64,000 bases of DNA from Cyanobium gracile PCC 6307 (lineage in GTDB: Bacteria; Cyanobacteriota; Cyanobacteriia; PCC-6307; Cyanobiaceae), in NCBI RefSeq assembly GCF_000316515.1, contig NC_019675.1, forward strand, positions 2,505,964-2,569,963, given 5' to 3'. Positions within the stretch are counted from its first letter, which is position 1. Each line of letters opens with the position of its first letter. The notes under the pieces are model-generated. The model searched no databases. It saw only the letters and a list, made by a program, of their open reading frames with translations, and was not told the origin of the DNA. The translations under genes were made by a program, and so were the position numbers. Positions 62,083 through 64,000 of this stretch are shown here, in pieces.

Positions 62083-62789
62083 TGGGCAGCGCCGATCTTC
62101 CCGGCCGTCGCCGCGCCCTCGGCCTGCTGCTCTCCGGCGGCTCCTCCCTGCTGCTGGGCGGCTGTGGCCTCAACCGCTGGAGCGGGACGGTGGGCGAGGC
62201 CACCCAGCCGCTGAACGAGCGGATCGAGGCCCTGCTGCAGAGGAAGGGGCCGGTGCCGGAGTTCCGGCGCAGTCAGGTGGAGCCGGCCGCCCTGCTGGTC
62301 AACAGCTTCAACGGCACGCCCAACCTCCCGCCCGAGAGCTACCGGCTCGTCGTCAACGGAGCGGTGCGCCGCCCCCTGAGCCTCGATCTGGCCGCCCTGG
62401 CCGCCCTGCCCCAGCGGGAGTGCGTCATCCGCCATGTCTGCGTGGAGGGCTGGGCGGCGATCGTCGCCTGGTCGGGCCCGCGGCTGGCCGATGTGCTGGC
62501 CCTGGCCGGCCCCTCTCCCCTCGGGGCCTATCTGGCGATCCGCTCCGCCGACCAGTACTTCGAAACCTGGGACCTGGCCTCCGCCCTGCACCCCCAGACC
62601 CTGCTCGCCACCCACATGAACGGGGCGCCGCTGCCCGTGGCCAACGGCGCCCCCGTGCGGCTGGCGAGCCCCATCAAGCTCGGCTACAAGCAGAGCAAGT
62701 GGGTCACCGGCCTGGAGCTGATGACAACCCTCGGCGACCGCCTCGGCACCTGGGAGGACAGGGGCTACGAGTGGTTCGCCGGACTGTGA
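62082..62789 (+). CDS. Tat-type molybdopterin oxidoreductase (sulfite oxidase/YedY-like)
   Basis: A 235-residue protein with a twin-arginine start (GRRRALGLLLSGGSSL) and a lipobox-like LLGGC, so it is probably exported folded and may be lipid-anchored. The molybdenum-ligand Cys is in RHVCVEGWAAIVAW; GYKQSKWVTGLELM near the end is typical of the family. It is shorter than plant sulfite oxidase and lacks a dimerisation domain, like YedY/MsrP. With the cytochrome b it forms a two-subunit enzyme; sulfite or a sulfoxide is the likely substrate given the neighbours. Confidence 0.88.
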   Translation: MGSADLPGRRRALGLLLSGGSSLLLGGCGLNRWSGTVGEATQPLNERIEALLQRKGPVPEFRRSQVEPAALLVNSFNGTPNLPPESYRLVVNGAVRRPLSLDLAALAALPQRECVIRHVCVEGWAAIVAWSGPRLADVLALAGPSPLGAYLAIRSADQYFETWDLASALHPQTLLATHMNGAPLPVANGAPVRLASPIKLGYKQSKWVTGLELMTTLGDRLGTWEDRGYEWFAGL

Positions 62790-62804
62790 GGGGCCTGGCG
62801 GCGC

Positions 62805-63308
62805 TCAGGGCTTGAGGGGCGCCCAGGCCATGGTGGCGTTGAACTTCTGGCACCAGATCAGCACCGATTTCTGGGCCTTGAGGTCGATCGAGGCGGGGAT
62901 CACGTAGCTCTGGGATCCCTTGCTGGATTTCAGCTTCGAGAGCAGCGTGTAGCTGCCGGGCTTGAGGGGAAAGGCGGGGGCCTTGCTCATCGCCAGGGGC
63001 GTGGCGGTGGGGCTGAAGGCCACCCAGAGATCGGGGGCCATGTCGTTGGTCTTGAAGTCGCCGCTGAGGGTGAGCACCGTCTTGCCGCCCTGCTGGCTGA
63101 TCGTGAAGCCACCGCTCACGGGGGCCTCCGCCTTGCGGAAGCTGCCGCTGGCCTTCGCCATGGCCTGGGCCACCGAACCGAGGGCGGGGGTGATCGGCTC
63201 GACCTGGGGGAGGCCGAGGCTGCGGGCGGGGAGGACGGTACCGGAGAAGGCTGCCGCCGCCACCAGGGTGAGGGCGCCGCTGATAACGGTGCGGGGGGAG
63301 CGGTTCAT
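62805..63308 (-). CDS. DM13 domain secreted protein
   Basis: A 167-residue protein with a signal peptide (residues 1-29) and a DM13 domain: GSFRKAEAPVSGGFTISQQG, LSGDFKTNDMAPDLWVAFSP and KSVLIWCQKFNATMAWAPLK, with the conserved single Cys near the C-terminus. DM13 domains are predicted redox or electron-transfer domains. It is convergent with the oxidoreductase operon. The ATG at 63308 gives the signal peptide. Confidence 0.85.
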   Translation of the reverse strand: MNRSPRTVISGALTLVAAAAFSGTVLPARSLGLPQVEPITPALGSVAQAMAKASGSFRKAEAPVSGGFTISQQGGKTVLTLSGDFKTNDMAPDLWVAFSPTATPLAMSKAPAFPLKPGSYTLLSKLKSSKGSQSYVIPASIDLKAQKSVLIWCQKFNATMAWAPLKP

Positions 63309-63465
63309 CGGAATGTGGGGGAGGGTGAGGAGGATGCGGCGGGGTGGCGGGACGCCAGGACCAGCGGGCACCAGGAGATACCGGCGGATCCCCGGATCGG
63401 ATGGGGCGGCCCCCGGGTCAGGGGGTGACCATGGGGGCGCTGGCCCCCTCTCCCCGGCCTGAACG

Positions 63466-64000
63466 ATGCAACGCTGGACGACATCGGACGGGCGACCGCG
63501 GCCGATCCCGGGCCTGCTGCCGCTGCTGCTCTACGTGCTGCTGCGGGGACTGGATGCCACCGTGCTCAAGGGTCTGCAGGACCACGGGATGGCCCATCCG
63601 GTGGGTGGTGAGAACCCGATCAGCTTCTGCAACGTCTTCTTGGCCCAGCTGATGGTGGGGCTGGCGGCCCTGATCCCAGGACGGCGCATCCTGGGCAACG
63701 ACCTGGCGCAGCTGGGGCCGGGCGATCGGTGCCTGCTGGCCCTGCATGGGGGCCTGGGTCTGTTCCTCGGACCTGTGGCCGACTACCTCGCCCTGGAGTC
63801 CCTGTCGGTGATCAGCCAGACCCTGCTGAGCGCCCTGGTCTTCGGCGCCATCGCCTTGGTGCTGTTCGGACCGCAGCATTTCCTGTTGCTGCGGCTCTGG
63901 TGGGTGGTGGCGGTCCTCAGTGCCGCCCTGCTGCTGGGGGAACCACTGGGTGTCCCGGTGCTGGCCGGTGCGGCCCTGGTTCTGTGCGGGGTGTTCGTCA
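63466..64000 (+). CDS. EamA/DMT-like transporter, N-terminal part
   Basis: The gene runs off the window; 178 codons are open. It is hydrophobic with about five helices, ending LLGEPLGVPVLAGAALVLCG, the LGE-x-G-VLAG pattern at the end of an EamA half. DMT-type transporters move amino acids, sugars or metabolites in the inner membrane. The start ATG at 63466 has no strong ribosome-binding site. The second half lies outside. Confidence 0.7.
   Translation, partial: MQRWTTSDGRPRPIPGLLPLLLYVLLRGLDATVLKGLQDHGMAHPVGGENPISFCNVFLAQLMVGLAALIPGRRILGNDLAQLGPGDRCLLALHGGLGLFLGPVADYLALESLSVISQTLLSALVFGAIALVLFGPQHFLLLRLWWVVAVLSAALLLGEPLGVPVLAGAALVLCGVFV

Overview
The window looks like GC-rich chromosomal DNA of a picocyanobacterium of the Synechococcus/Cyanobium type. 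Reasons: several families typical of that group (DUF1350 hydrolase, DUF3721 proteins, SmtA-type metallothionein, a SelD fused to a flavoprotein) and tightly packed, overlapping genes. The genus is an inference. I saw no rRNA, tRNA or CRISPR array.

Layout. (1) 1-9.2 kb is ordinary chromosome: the end of a cation exchanger, a SulP transporter, a selenium block (SelD fusion, MnmH, a PhnD/selenate-type binding protein), a ChaN-PDZ protein, a Coq4-like protein and a pterin dehydratase. (2) 9.2-17.4 kb is a loose, decayed stretch of small stress proteins (three CsbD genes, DUF1328, an Lmo0937-type peptide, MgtC, metallothionein). It contains a duplicated pterin module, gene remnants and transposase scars. 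(3) 17.4-32.8 kb is again compact: SDR, CDF, DoxX, an ABC ATPase/permease pair that probably partners the distant binding protein, DUF1350, a MoaB-MscS-deaminase operon (MscS frameshifted), a methyltransferase, a nitroreductase, a phosphatase, an MGS-DAG kinase fusion and a ferredoxin-MBL protein.

(4) 33.3-54.6 kb is the accessory region. A foreign-looking 6.5 kb block carries a 1070-residue protein of unknown function, a 263-residue overlapping partner and a divergent HEAGH metallopeptidase, and is bounded by broken genes (an NTF2/SnoaL fragment and a PQQ-type dehydrogenase fragment). It is followed by what I read as an integron cassette cluster without an integrase (CALIN): four attC-like sites, all in one orientation, each downstream of plus-strand genes (DUF4160-DUF2442, an Sll1717-type P-loop ATPase, SRPBCC and DUF1772 genes, an alpha/beta hydrolase, DUF4269). 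Three IS3-family elements have each cut a gene so cleanly that the original frames can be rebuilt across short target duplications: the ATPase, an SRPBCC gene, and a GAF-PAS-GGDEF-EAL gene.

(5) 54.7-64 kb returns to compact chromosome: a conserved hypothetical, VOC, SDR, a BASS transporter and two DUF3721 proteins, one with a striking glycine pentad repeat. There follows a divergent sulfur/redox cluster (TauE-OsmC-GNAT on one side; ArsR regulator, cytochrome b and Tat-type molybdopterin oxidoreductase on the other), then a DM13 protein and the start of an EamA-like transporter.
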